From: Fasciola hepatica | Lineage: Eukaryota; Platyhelminthes; Trematoda; Plagiorchiida; Fasciolidae | Assembly (NCBI GenBank): GCA_948099385.1 | Contig: CANUEZ040000156.1 | Span: 1,488,001-1,552,000 of the forward strand | DNA: 64,000 bases | Direction of reading: 5' to 3' | In this document: piece by piece, positions 35,005 through 46,379 of the stretch | How the letters are laid out: each line of letters opens with the position of its first letter | Numbering within the stretch: the first letter of the stretch is position 1 | Notes under the pieces: model-generated | The model's input: only the letters and a program-made list of their open reading frames with translations | Database searches by the model: none | What the model was told of the DNA's origin: nothing | Position numbers and translations under genes: made by a program

Positions 35005-35190
35005 GGTCGAGTTCCAGTTTTCACCACTGAAACAACCGCCGGTACCCGAAATTTAACTAATCACGAAGAATTAACGGAAAATTCGATAGTGTTCTCGTGA
35101 TGATGGGATCAATGGCACCAATATTTGTGACTGCCACGAACGTCTTCCAGGTGGATAAACAACTGTGCCAAGGTGTTTATACCGTCGTGG
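35005..35190 (+). repeat. Diverged tandem relative of the 34731 repeat
   Basis: The same sequence order as the unit at 34731-34985 about 275 bp earlier, but with roughly a third of positions changed by eye. It suggests an old tandem array, or a long repeat with internal duplication. Confidence 0.35.
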
Positions 35191-36149
35191 TGGACGTTGG
35201 ATTTCCCTCCAAAAGATGGTGACTGCTTGAATTTTAGTGTTTTTGTCAAGATAGAAGGCAGTGCTAGAAGAGGACAGGTTGCGGTGTGGTTACTTATATC
35301 AATTCCGAGTGGCATGGCAAGTAGGAATTTGTTTTCCTCTCTCTTGTAACGGCGTTGGCTGTGTGGTTTTTAAAAGTCATCTTAGATTCTCGCCTTTGCA
35401 AGGTACTCTGATCAGTCATCTACACATAGCTTCTTTTTGTTCCCAGAGGAAGATCAGCGAGTTCTTTAACGCTTTTACACCTGTTCTAATCCCATCACTA
35501 GCTTTCTTTTTATACAGTGTTGTCAGCAATCTAATCATGCGCCTACGTATCCCTTACTTGCTTTTTGTCTAAGTAATCTCTGTCTTATCCCAACTGAGTG
35601 TAATGCTGTTCAAGACAGAACTATCACCAAGCATCCCGAACATTTGAATTATAACTGAAAGCTCCCACTTTAACGAGAGATTATTTTCCCGTTATCACCA
35701 GACCCAAAATTTATTCGCGTTTCAGCACATCGTTCATTTGTAAAGACGAAACAAATATGGACCACCCCAATAAACTTGTCACTCATCAATATTACTCTTC
35801 TTCAAAGATTCCTTTCCATTATTTCTTCGTAGTTTCTCTTTCGATTGCTCTCATTGCCCACTAGACCTACTTACAAAAACAATGAGTGCGGTATTTGATT
35901 TATGTTGTCTTATGGAGACTGTATTTTTAACAACGGCAGAATAACTCATCCATTGCTGAAATCTCTTAGGAGACAGAAAGAACACACCTATGAATTACAC
36001 AACCAGGCTTCCGTAAACCGACATTCCGTCCTGATCATACAACAGAGACACAACAGCTGAATACTAAATTTTCCCATCAGTTCTCCTGTACCACTAACAG
36101 TATGCTTGTCTGGCGCGGAATCCGGCTTCTTTTTGGAAAACGGGTCCGG
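35191..36149. other. No clear feature
   Basis: Possibly the strongly decayed 5' part of the CR1-like LINE that becomes recognisable after 36150, but no motif could be assigned. Confidence 0.3.
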
Positions 36150-37875
36150 TTAAAAAACTGCGATATAGATACTGATAGCCTGAACGCCACGATTATTTAC
36201 CGTTAATCGGATACCCCACCACCTCATTTCCTTTCTATTCCCTCAAATATGGGGACATTTTCTTCAGCAGATTTGTTTGAGTTACTGCTAACCTCGAAAT
36301 AAGAATCTGCTGTGAGTTCAGACGGTTTATCCTCCACTGTTCTGAAATTTAAAGCATGTCAACTATCCGAAATTAGGGCTTCCCTCACTCATTAATCTGT
36401 TGATGCTGGTGCTGTTTATGTCTCCTGAAAATCCGCAACAGTGTGGTAGAGTGTGCATAGTACTCACCAAACAAAAAAGTGGTTGACTGCTTAAAACGCA
36501 ATTATAAACACTTGTGGATTGATTATGAATGCGACCAAGTCAGAGGGATCGAAAGCAATCAGGTAGAGGAAGGCATGAAAACCACAAATAAGTACTGTTG
36601 TTATGTTTGACTTATTTTTGATGTTCGGATGAGCAGTTCCAAATAAACAACCTATTTAACAGGCACGCCTTCTAAATTACAACAACGTTAGTACCTATTC
36701 CCAAACACTGTACTTTCGACATTTTGTCAATAAGTTTTCGTCCCACTATCATCACTTCTTCTGCACTATCCTCAATCGATTGCATTCCTCTTTTGTTGTT
36801 CCAAGTAACCCCTACTAGTTTGCGTAGAAACCCAACAGATGCACTCTGGATGCTATTGCTTCAGCTGGCCAGTTAGTCTTAAAGAACCTGAACAGTTCCG
36901 TGAAATCTGTTCGTCGTACCTTCCTCGACTATCCCTCTGCTTTTGATTCTGTTATCCGTTCTCAACTCCAAAACCTGGAATCTTTTGCATGTCTCACTTC
37001 TTTTCTTTTTTGGTTGAAAGATTGCTTTTCCAACAAAACTCAGTACTAAGGTCAGTATAAGTTTATCGAGTCCTTTAACTAACACCTCAGATGTTCTCCA
37101 GGTTTCTGTTCTCTTTCCCTATTTCTTAATCACATACATCAGCTACTTGACTACTGCACCACCTGCACGACTTTCGAAATACGCCGATGTCTACCTCTCA
37201 ACACTTTCAAATGTGTTAGCTGTACTTTATCTCTTTTCTCCTCTCTCTTACCCCAATGAGCAGTCAGCCATCAACAATGTCCCCGTTTTCAGAGCTGACT
37301 TGGTCAAATACTTGGGCGTTACGATCGGCACCAATTTACAGTGGTCTTCTCATATTCCTAATCGTGTTAAAAACTACGTAGACTGTCTTATTGAATTCGT
37401 AAGCTAAGACAGTCTGTGCCACACAAACTGTCATTTTTTTCTTCTGACCATCAATGTATTCTCTCTGTCTTACCCTACTACTGTCCTTTTATCTTTCCTG
37501 GTCTACTTTAGAGAGATGCTGTCACGTTACGCCTCGGTCTGGCGATAATCTTTCGTGTTTCTTTGATTCCCATAGGCTCTTTTATCTCCAAAGTTTGCGA
37601 TTTGCACATTGTAACCTGTGAAAGATTTACTAAGAAGATTCTTGCGGGCCCCACCCATCCCGTGTGTCATTACTTATCTGCATGCCGTCTGCATCCCTTC
37701 ACACATTCCGCATTTAGGCTGATCCACTCTTGTTTATGTATCTATCCCAGCTCCACAGTACATTATTTAGAGTATTCTGGTTCACAAAATGAAATTCATG
37801 GAGAAACTTCGCATGAACCTCGGTGGCTGAACCAGTTTCTTTTTCTGCGTTTTTTTATTTTTATGCTTACTTCAA
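36150..37875 (+). mobile_element. CR1-like LINE relic (RT and C-terminal domain)
   Basis: Pieces in order: SSADLFELLLTSK and SDGLSSTVLKF (before RT, about 36265-36350); NRCTLDAIASAGQLVLKNLN and FLDYPSAFDSVIRSQL (RT motif A, about 36830-36970); VKYLGVTIGTNLQWSSHIPN (thumb, about 37305-37365); and the CR1 C-terminal domain RFTKKILAGPTHPVC...ACRLHPFTHSAFRLI (about 37620-37725). Stops and frame changes separate the pieces. The YADD region is not recognisable as such. Non-functional. Confidence 0.65.
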
Positions 37876-37962
37876 AGTGACAATGATCAGCTTCCCTCAC
37901 TTTGGATGATATATGAGCTTGTTAAGCTGCTGAAGTCTTCAACACAGTACAATGCAACACAA

Positions 37963-38213
37963 CCAATTAAATTGGACTGTGAAACAAACACACAAAACCT
38001 GCAAGCCCCACGATTGTATGGACATATTGACACACTTGTTTATCCATTTTAGGGCAGTCGTGGACGGAAAAATATAGTACACAATAGTATCAAAGATCAC
38101 CCGATCACTGGTACACTCCATTGAATTTTCCCCGAATCCATGGCGGTATCTGATTTTTGGGTACTGACAATTGTTCCAGTAGTAAAACTAGAATTCGAGA
38201 GATAGGGATTGCC
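37963..38213 (-). repeat. Dispersed repeat, minus copy
   Basis: Inverted partner of 34731-34985; see there. It lies just after the end of the CR1-like relic. Confidence 0.6.
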
Positions 38214-38662
38214 ATCGGCTCCACGGAGTAAACTGTACCTCATCCTTTGCCTATGGACGGGAATGTCCAGAAGTAACCGTCAGACTATGAGCACGGTTGC
38301 TCTCGAATCCGCCGAGTGGACAAGCCTCAACTGACTTGTGGGAGTTATCTTGTTTCTCTTGTCACGCTTGCAGTAAAACTGATTTTTGTAAACAAACCCG
38401 GGTATCCGAAGAGGATCACTAGCACACAGGTGTGCAGCAGATGCATGAACTCTTTGGTATTTGCTTGAACGTCGGAAAACCATCAAAGGGAATACTGATC
38501 CACAGTTTTCTGAGCGAGATGGAAAACTGGTCACGCTGACCATTGTCTGTCTTTCTGCTCTTCGTCACAGCAGCAGGAAGTAGAAGAAGTAGTTAGTTTG
38601 TTGTCAAGATTCAACGGGAATAGAGGAAATACGAGGTACACTGCTCAAACGAGAGCAACAAA
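38214..38662. other. No clear feature
   Basis: The minus strand is open for 87 codons (38543-38280) with mixed composition (SFPSRSENCGSVFPLMVF), but no family was recognised and no splice signals were convincing. Confidence 0.3.
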
Positions 38663-38676
38663 ATTCAACTTGTTTT

Positions 38677-38834
38677 CCATGATGTTCTGATCGCTGAGCT
38701 TGGCGTTTAGATCGCAAACGTTTCATCACCAGTCGAGGTGACATCGTCAGTGCATGTGCACTGACGATGTCACCTCGACTGGTGATGAAACGTTTGCGAT
38801 CTAAACGCCAAGCTCAGCGATCAGAACATCATGG
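38677..38834. repeat. Perfect 158-bp palindrome (78-bp arms, 2-bp loop)
   Basis: The left arm 38677-38754 is the exact reverse complement of the right arm 38757-38834, with only TG between. I checked both arms base by base and found no mismatch. The DNA or RNA could form a near-complete hairpin. Confidence 0.95.
38761..38809 (+). ncRNA. Hammerhead-ribozyme-like core in the palindrome arm
   Basis: CTGACGA (38761-38767) fits CUGANGA. A 6-bp stem II, GTCACC/GGTGAT, with loop TCGACT is followed by GAAA at 38787-38790, then a 5-bp stem III CGTTT/AAACG. The cleavage triplet position reads GCC rather than NUH, and the 5' strand of stem I is replaced by the palindrome centre, so this copy should be inactive. 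The mirror copy lies on the minus strand of the other arm. Confidence 0.45.
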
Positions 38835-38894
38835 CAACCAACAATTTGAGCTACAACCAACACTAATATTTAAAAACATTGATTCAACTTGTTT

Positions 38895-39425
38895 ACTTGC
38901 ACGTAGATTGGGAACGGGATTTTTCAGAAATTTGTAGGCGGTTTAATGCCCGTTACCATCGTGTCTGATGAGTAGCAAGGTCGACAATCAGTGCTTCGAT
39001 CAAAAAGTCTGAGAAGACGGGCAGTGTGAACAACGAACACCGCAATGGTAGACTCCGAACTTCAACCAGCGAATGCTGCGCTGACAAAATCGTTGAGCAT
39101 CCGCAATACGGCTTAACAGTGTGGAGCGAGCAATAGTTCCGTCGGTCTCGTTTTGAAGGAGCGCGACATTAGACATTTTTCGAGCTTCAGACTCAGGAAT
39201 TGCAATGGACGGATTTCGTCACGAGAAATCCATTTTGCTCCTTGTTTCTAGCAGGAAGGGACACATTTTGGACTCTATCAGTGAAGAAGAGATTTTTCTG
39301 GATAGTTCGAATAGACGACGCCATTTTTGGGCTACCGTCAATCCCGAAAACACGATGCATCCAACAAACAGTACAATCACAAGTTGATGGTGAGGGCCGA
39401 AATTCTGAGCACACGAATTGTTGAT
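38895..39425 (+). pseudogene. Mariner/Tc1-like transposase relic
   Basis: The frame at 38940-39130 reads RFNARYHRV, two stops, then VARSTISASIKKSEKTGSV, NNEHRNGRLRTSTSE and KIVEHPQYGL. This resembles the second helix-turn-helix of mariner/Tc1 transposases (..STVS..IK.FE.TGSV.....GRPRT). Around 39260-39370 other frames read SEEEIFLDSSNRR and HFWATVNPENTMHP, resembling the DDE-domain block FSDE..F...VN..N.R.W...NP. Several stops and shifts; terminal repeats were not found. The palindromic insertion lies directly upstream. Confidence 0.4.
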
Positions 39426-40739
39426 CCCTTTTTCTTCCGGAAGCATGTGACAGGCAAGTAATATATCCATTTTAAGGAAATGTTTTCAGGGCTATCTTAC
39501 AGTCAACTTCTACAAAGAGTGGTGCCAGTGTTGAATTTGAACATTCATTTTAACATTAAAATATTTAAACATATAGTGAATTTCAATTATCTTGTTCTGG
39601 AAATATTTGCGATGGAAGCAGATTGGGTCACCGGTTTCAGAGAAATCCAAGTATCTGTAATAAAACAATGTAAAACGTAGTAAAATATGTCTCCTGTGGT
39701 TAGACATTTATTACTTAGACCTGTAGAAACAGTCAGTAATAGTTTTTGGGACGTCATTTAGCAACGCGCACAACACAGGCACATAACATATTTTCAAACG
39801 GCGGACAGACCAGTTTTCGATCCTAATAATATGATTTCGTAGCTGCATTACAATACCGGTTCATGAAACAGATCATCTGTATCTGTTTGGAGAAAAGACT
39901 GGGAGGAGATTTTTGGACAGTAAGGATGCGCATCAAAGCGCTCGGGCTACTGGAGGTCCGTAAGCGCTCTACATCAGACCGGTGGTTATCAGAAACTCAC
40001 CATTCACCTTACATCGGTATATTTGCACGTGAGTTTTGTATTGTAGCAAATCCCAACTAGCCTGTAAAACCAGTATTCAGAAAGGTTACCCGTGATTAGC
40101 AAAACGTTGACTAACTACCAACTTTTCCGACAACGCTGTGTTATTGAAGATTTATTCAAGCGCGTTCTCTATCATATGAGAACAGTAAACTGAATAGTGA
40201 GTGGAATAAGTAAGCATTCAAAAATGTTTATCGGTGTGCACTTAAAACACATGATTTCACTTGGTGTTTACTTTCCGAATGTATTAAATAATATTTTACC
40301 TAGTGATAAAATGAAATTAATAATATGGCACCGGAACGCATAACTGTGTATTTCCACGAAAATCTGGCTGTTCACCTGGTTGTGAGCAAACGTTCGTACA
40401 TCAAATAAACTCAGACAGCTCATTTTAAGTTCAAAATAATTAACAAAATATCATTACAGTCCCTAACTCTGGAAAGCATACTACATTTGGCCATGTTCCC
40501 ATTTCCTGAGCGACTGTATTCATATTATGAGGGCCACATCCGGACTTACCTGTTATGTACATATATATTTATATTATTTATTATCAATATGAGTGCTTGC
40601 AAATACACCCTCATCGTTCGTTGGGTTAGCAGTGACCTAGACAAGAATAAATAACAAAAGATCACGGTTGTGATTCATTTGTGAACTCTTCAATGTTGAG
40701 TATCCATTCACACTCCTGGCGCCTCAAATAAGATCTTAG
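39426..40739. other. No recognisable feature
   Basis: AT-rich, no coding frame or repeat identified. Confidence 0.4.
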
Positions 40740-43700
40740 TGATGATAAAAGAACTGAGTGTGCATATATGAAGATGGGTGGGCAGATGAGCACCGGGTAC
40801 GCATACTTGATGGGCGACATCAACCACGAAACCGATCGCGTGCTTCCGGGGGGATTTTATCCACCCACTTACATGACTTTAACTGTCTTAATATGGTCGG
40901 GGGTGGGTGTATCAGGCTCCGAGATGGCTACTTGTCCTGAACGCCTATAGAAATATAACTGGCCACCGGTGTAACACGGTAACCAAGGCGCCCACGACAC
41001 AAAGAAAATGAAGACGATGAGAACGACGGTGGTTCGACACGAACACAGACAAGCAGAGCCACCGGATGTGCTGGGTGCAGCGCTCTTCCGTGGGAGTTAC
41101 ACCTGTACTATCTGGAAAGACATAGAAAGAATGAAACCCAATGAGCCGAAACCTAGTAAGTGTATAATCAGGTACCAACACTTACACCAGAGAGAATGGG
41201 AATGGTGGCCAGTGCCAACGCGTTACACCGGCTTATCTGGACCAACACTGCTGCCTTACAGGACGAGCTTGGTTGTACAAAGGTTAGAGGTGCATCCTCG
41301 ATTAGTAATGCCTACTATGGACTGCGCGATCGAGTAGAACAACAACCCACAACCATGGAAGACACAATTCATAAAATAGTTTACAGTCTTTTCACGCGTG
41401 AACAAAATCGCTCTATCACATTGTACACCAAACGTACGTCCGGACCACTACTCCCCTTCCTCGTTCTTCTCTTTTATCAGACCCCAAGGGTTCTTCGGTC
41501 AACCGTGCCCGCTGCAGTGTCACCAGTGGTAATCCTGGCTATGTTCTATCTCGTCTTTCTTCCGCTAGCTTCCGATTTTCAGCGAATCTATTACCATCGG
41601 CTGATGCCCTGCTTCGTCCTCAAGGCCCATTCAAACCGATCACGTTCCACGTGCAAACCCTTATGCAAGTTTAGATCGTACGTATCAGTACCTCGACATC
41701 TGTGTGTGTTGCATCCAAGAGGCCCGTATTCGAGAATCTACTTCCATCATCCGATCGGCGTCGTCAACTCATCTTTCCGTGAAGTTGCACTTGAGCCTTT
41801 CCGGGGACAACGAGACCGTGACTTCTGGTCTTGCTGGACTCGGCAGTGCTGTCAATGAAAGAGCTGCAGCAGCGCTGCTAATCTGGATGCTAGTTGACAG
41901 TCGGTTATGCGCACTGATGTCCAGGGGTTCGTCCAAAGTGAGCAGTCGCGTTGCGATAAACGAAAACTGCATGCCTATCCTATGTATGTACCATCCGAAA
42001 ACGCATAGATCTAATTGATGAAAACTTTTACCATAAGTAACACAACCTCTTACACAAAGCAAGCCGGGTCGCTTTCGTAATTGTGGCAGGAGACATGAAT
42101 ACTAGAACAGGTCGGCTGTCATCAAAAGAGGCGCATTTAAGAGACCCTCTTCAGACTAGATTCCTGTCTTCCGGTAAACGGCGAATAGCTTTTGACTTTA
42201 TGCTTTGACCATCCTCTGTTTCACGCCACTACAAACTTCAGACTGCTCTGACCACCAGTGCGCCACTTGGCGTCTGCCCTCTTCGAGTCAACAGTGGACC
42301 CAGATAGAAAACATTGCAATAAGCCACAAAGGGTGGGGCTGTATACAAGACCGCCAATCTTACTCGAGCACTCGTGTTGACTCCGATCGCACACTAGTTC
42401 ACATTAAGCGGTACATGTGCTTCATCGGACATTTCAAGCACACGCTACAACGACGGTTAGATTGCGATCAGCTGTCCCAACTAGCTCGACTATCCGTCTT
42501 CCAAAACGACTTGGCCAGGAATTGAGAATTTGTCCCAACTGAGAACATTAATCAACATTGGTCGCTTATCAAGAATGCTTTGCATTTCGCTCGTCTAGTG
42601 AGTTGTGGCCTGTCTCGTTGTTTTGAGAGCCTTTGGATTTCTGGCGAATCTCTGCGCCTTCTCGACGCACGTCAGTCGGTCCCTGATGGAAGCGAGTATA
42701 AGGAAACGATTCGGTAAAATACGCGCAATGAACGCAAGTCTGCACAGGGACCGCAAAATTTGGTGGTCACAACGCGTATTAGAGATAGAACGTGCTGCCG
42801 CCATGGGAAATTCCCGCAAGCTGTTCTGTCTCATTAGAGCTACCGGTAGGAAACCACTAGGTATGAGTGAAACAATTTTTGAAGCTGACGGTTAGCCAAT
42901 TCAAAATCAACAGCAACGTCTCGAACGCTGGACGGAGCACTTTCAGACACAGTTTAGCTGGCCGTCAGTGCCAGCCTCTCCCATAGCCCTTCCGGCGCAC
43001 GTTGAATGGCGCGTATCGACAGACGCATCTACCGAGGCGGAGATCCTAGTAGAAATCCAGGCCTCAGAATGTCACAAAACGCCGATGACCTCCTTTCAGT
43101 TCATTTAAAGATGTTGGGATACAATGTGTTGTTCCCAAAGCTCTGGAGTTCACAGGAGATTCCCTCCTTTTGGAGGGACTCAGTTATTGTCCCCTCTTTA
43201 TGAAGGGCTCGCGCAGTGATTGCGCTAATCATGGGAGTGTAAGCTTTATCCCAGTAGTATCGAATTTGCTAGTGTTTGTCAAACTTTGGAGGTTGTACCA
43301 AAAGTGCTAGAAGCAAGCTCGGCTTCGTGCCCGTCGGGGATGTGCCAATCAAGTTTTCACCCTCCGATAACTGCTAGAGCACCGTTACACTTTCTGAAGG
43401 CCAGCAGTAGTCGTGTTCTTGGACATTCAAGCGGCCTTCGATTGTGGTGATAGAACTGCACTTTGAAATTGTTTGTTGAGAAACGAATAACCTGAGAATT
43501 ATACATCAATCCTTAATGAGTTTTATCGTCATACCTCGGGTCGGGTTAGGGTCTGCGGACAGCTTTCGCCCCCTTTTGTCGTCTCCAGTGGAGCACGACA
43601 AGACTGGCCTGTATCACCGTTTCTTTTCAAATTTGCAATAGAATATGTTCTACAGAATGCGTTGTCTGGTTTTGTAAATGGTGAAGTTGAACTCGTCCCA

Positions 43701-44126
43701 GGGAACATAGTTTTCAACTTGGAAGTTGCCGATGACAACTCACAGGCGATTCAACACCCTTTGGAGGTGCGCCATCGTGTGTCAGGCACAGATAGCCACT
43801 ATCTGAACAAAGTGATCGCTCTACAACGCCTCTGGTGGCTCCGTCATGCTTTGCGAATGCCTGACCTTCGTCTACCTTTCCGTGCTCTATTCGCACGTGT
43901 TGAGCGAGGCCGGAAGAAGTGACATGGCGGTCATACTATAACTTGGCGTAGAGGTATGAAGAAGCTAGCGTCAGCAGTGACTTCTGTTGGTGCTTCCCCC
44001 TTTCCTGGTTGGAACTCAAGGGGTGAGGATTGTCGTTGGTTAGAGACGCTGAGGGACATGGCTAAAAATAGGAATCAGCAGTGGAATGCTCCACCATTTC
44101 TTGCTGGACTCTCCTGCCAAGTATGC

Positions 44127-44129
<3 letters not shown>
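40740..44129 (+). mobile_element. RTE-type LINE, decayed copy A
   Basis: The 5' UTR-like segment at 40750-40860 aligns with the reverse complement of about 55340-55430 in copy B. Then follow GPFKPITFHVQTLMQ (endonuclease start, about 41625), GDMNTR (about 42090), ATWRLPSSSQQWTQI (about 42260), MACLVVL...RKIWWSQRVLEIERAAAMGNS (42605-42895), and RT pieces PKLWSSQEIPSFWRD, FLDIQAAFD, SGRVRVCGQL and VADD (to 43735). After VADD the sequence jumps to LRHALRMPDLRLPFRALFARV, so roughly 700 bases are deleted. It ends GLSCQVC followed by (TA)n. Many stops; dead. Confidence 0.8.
42040..43436 (+). repeat. Left arm of a 1.4-kb inverted near-identical block
   Basis: The reverse complement is found at 53218-54614 with a constant coordinate sum (96655, then 96654 after a 1-bp indel near 43195) and only a handful of substitutions seen by eye. 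Both arms share the same in-frame stops, for example TGA at 42523 and TAG at 42893. Outside the block both copies remain RTE sequence but align poorly. Confidence 0.85.

Positions 44130-44190
<61 letters not shown>
44130..44190. repeat. (TA)n microsatellite at the 3' end of RTE copy A
   Basis: 61 bases of TA directly after the last recognisable LINE sequence. It may have grown from the element's own A/T-rich tail. Confidence 0.95.
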
Positions 44191-44193
<3 letters not shown>

Positions 44194-46379
44194 TTCGAAG
44201 TAGCTGAGAGCTCAAAACTGTTTTTTCGTTGTTCACTAGTACAGAGTGCAGCATAACTATAGAGGCTAACTACTAAATCCGTCCTTTAAATATGCATCCC
44301 CTCACTCATTTGTACACTGAATATATAATTATCAGACTAATCACAATAAGCAAGTAACTGGAAATTCGCTTGGTCATAAATTCCGGGCTTCGAGTAAATA
44401 TTGAAGGAATACCCGTTATGATAATCAATCAGTAAATTAAATGTATTAGGTTTTTGTGAGCTGAATGTAAGTACGTGAGAGATACAGAATAGAAAACGAG
44501 GTCTTCAAAATTTGTTGAAGCTGGATGGCTCTGTACGTACATCTTTCCGGGTGATGATGATGATATTTTGAGCATGACTGATGCATGGAACTATGTAACC
44601 TTGGTTGGTGAAGATCGTCAGCAGAATAATCCAATTAGGTACATGCCCTTGAATGGTCCTATATTTTCAAAACTCTGTTCATTTCGCTCTAAGGTGTTTA
44701 ACTACTGTATCGTATTTATGCCGTCTCACATACCTATTTATTATTGTTTAAACTCGCCTCTTATTTCCGTGCTGACATTTTTTTGATCAAAGGGTCCAGT
44801 TACTTGAAACGTTCACGTGACACACGATAATGAATCTCAGGCTTATAAACCTAGAATCTCGCTTCTGGATCGATGTTACCATGATATTTTCACCTCAACC
44901 GCAGCCATCTGCCACCTTCAAGTGAGCGCATCTGACACGTGAACAACAGCGTGCAGGTGAATAGGGCAGTTTGTTGCAATATCACATTCACTGGTAGTCT
45001 TGGTACGTACCAGTGGTGTGAACTTTGTCATCATATTAATCAGCGGACTGAGAATTACTTCGAACAATATTTTTAAATTTAATGATGCTCCACTGAGTGA
45101 ACCATAGAAATCAGAATATTTATCATCTTCAAGCGACACACTTCTTCGTTTTAGACTGGAGAGCTAAATAAGCTTCGGATTTTACTTTCTCTGTTTATGA
45201 ACAGATTATTTCATCATATCACATGGGAAATTCTGAGAAGGTTTAGTGGTGCGATATTCTGCTGAATAATGTGCTTGTTGTGAGTATAACTGAATAATCT
45301 AGACATTCATTGGTGTTCAATGAATACGCAAACTAAATGTCGCCGAACCAAATCGGTCAACTTTGTTAATTTTTTCCTTGTGCCGAAAACAAATATTGGC
45401 TTTGAACACTTGCCAGTACATCGTGAATACCTTCGGGAAGGGACTTGATAGATTAATCAATCCTTTTTGATCTGGAAAACTTTGTTCCCAGGTAGTAAAA
45501 TAAAGAGATGTGAATGCATTCTTACATATTCAACGTGTGATATTCTGCCATATGCTTCAGGAGTTTGCAATAACCATAAGGTATAGATATGACGAATTAG
45601 TTCAACTCACTGGACAAAAAAATGGAATCATAGGTTATCCATGTTTATAAAACCTATTGAATGTCAAAAATTTCTTTTCGCGTTTTCACTGAAATTCGGT
45701 ATACCTATTCACAAAACCTATCAGAACCCAATCCAGAAACCACGTTGATGGAGGTATCCTTCCGACCTCAGAACCGCTCTCCACACAACAATATAAAACA
45801 ACCATATATCAAAGATGAATTCGAAAACCATCCTACCAAATTGAACAACCTGTTCACATCATCGCCCGTAGAACCAGAAATCATTGATTTTGTCCTCACT
45901 ATCCCTTCGCTATCTGTTGGACTTGACTAGATTTGGCTAAATTAGTAATGACATTCATCACACACTGAATTCGGTAAAACGAATAAATCTTTTTATCGAT
46001 AGAGACTACTCAATAAGTTCGAGTTTCATATGTAAACTTGGGGGCCTTCAAATTAACCATGCTGTTCGTCATATCTCCGGACTGTTTTGCTACGGCACCA
46101 CTTTACTTCCACCAAGTTTGCATTATTTTTCGTCCGTTGTTATAAAAACATTGTCCCATTAAATACACGCCTATCTTTGCATCACATCCGTGTGATTTCA
46201 TAAGACTTTTGAGATACTCGAACTCTTTGCCGAAAAGTAGCTTTGGAAAATCAGTAAGAAAAAAACGAAGAGAATTTTCGAAAAGCTTAACGAGCATCGC
46301 AGTAAACATCGGGCTAGTTGGACAGTCGGGCTAAGGAAGCAAACTTTGTCAAATGTGTGCTTACCAATTTTCATAAATC
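44191..46379. other. No recognised gene
   Basis: AT-rich. A GATGATGATGAT run at about 44554 could be the tail of a lost LINE. Plus strand 45661-45930 (89 codons, MSKISFRVFTEIRY...) and minus strand 46309-46103 (68 codons, FPKLLFGKEFEYLKSLMKSH) have mixed composition, but I recognise no family. Confidence 0.35.

Larger units (their letters stand above)
38663..38894. mobile_element. Small palindrome-bearing insertion flanked by 13-bp direct repeats
   Basis: ATTCAACTTGTTT occurs at 38663-38675 and again at 38882-38894. Between them are a 158-bp perfect palindrome (38677-38834) and 47 bases of AC-rich then A-rich sequence ending TTTAAAAACATTG. Direct repeats plus an A-rich right end look like a target-site duplication of a retroposed piece. 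The palindromic half contains a hammerhead-like motif related to the PLE 3' UTR, so I infer a short PLE-derived insertion whose 5' end was copied back in inverse orientation. Confidence 0.5.

Noticed and set aside
39193..39470. Several overlapping 60-83-codon frames as separate genes
   Set aside because: They are fragments or shadows of one transposase-like relic.
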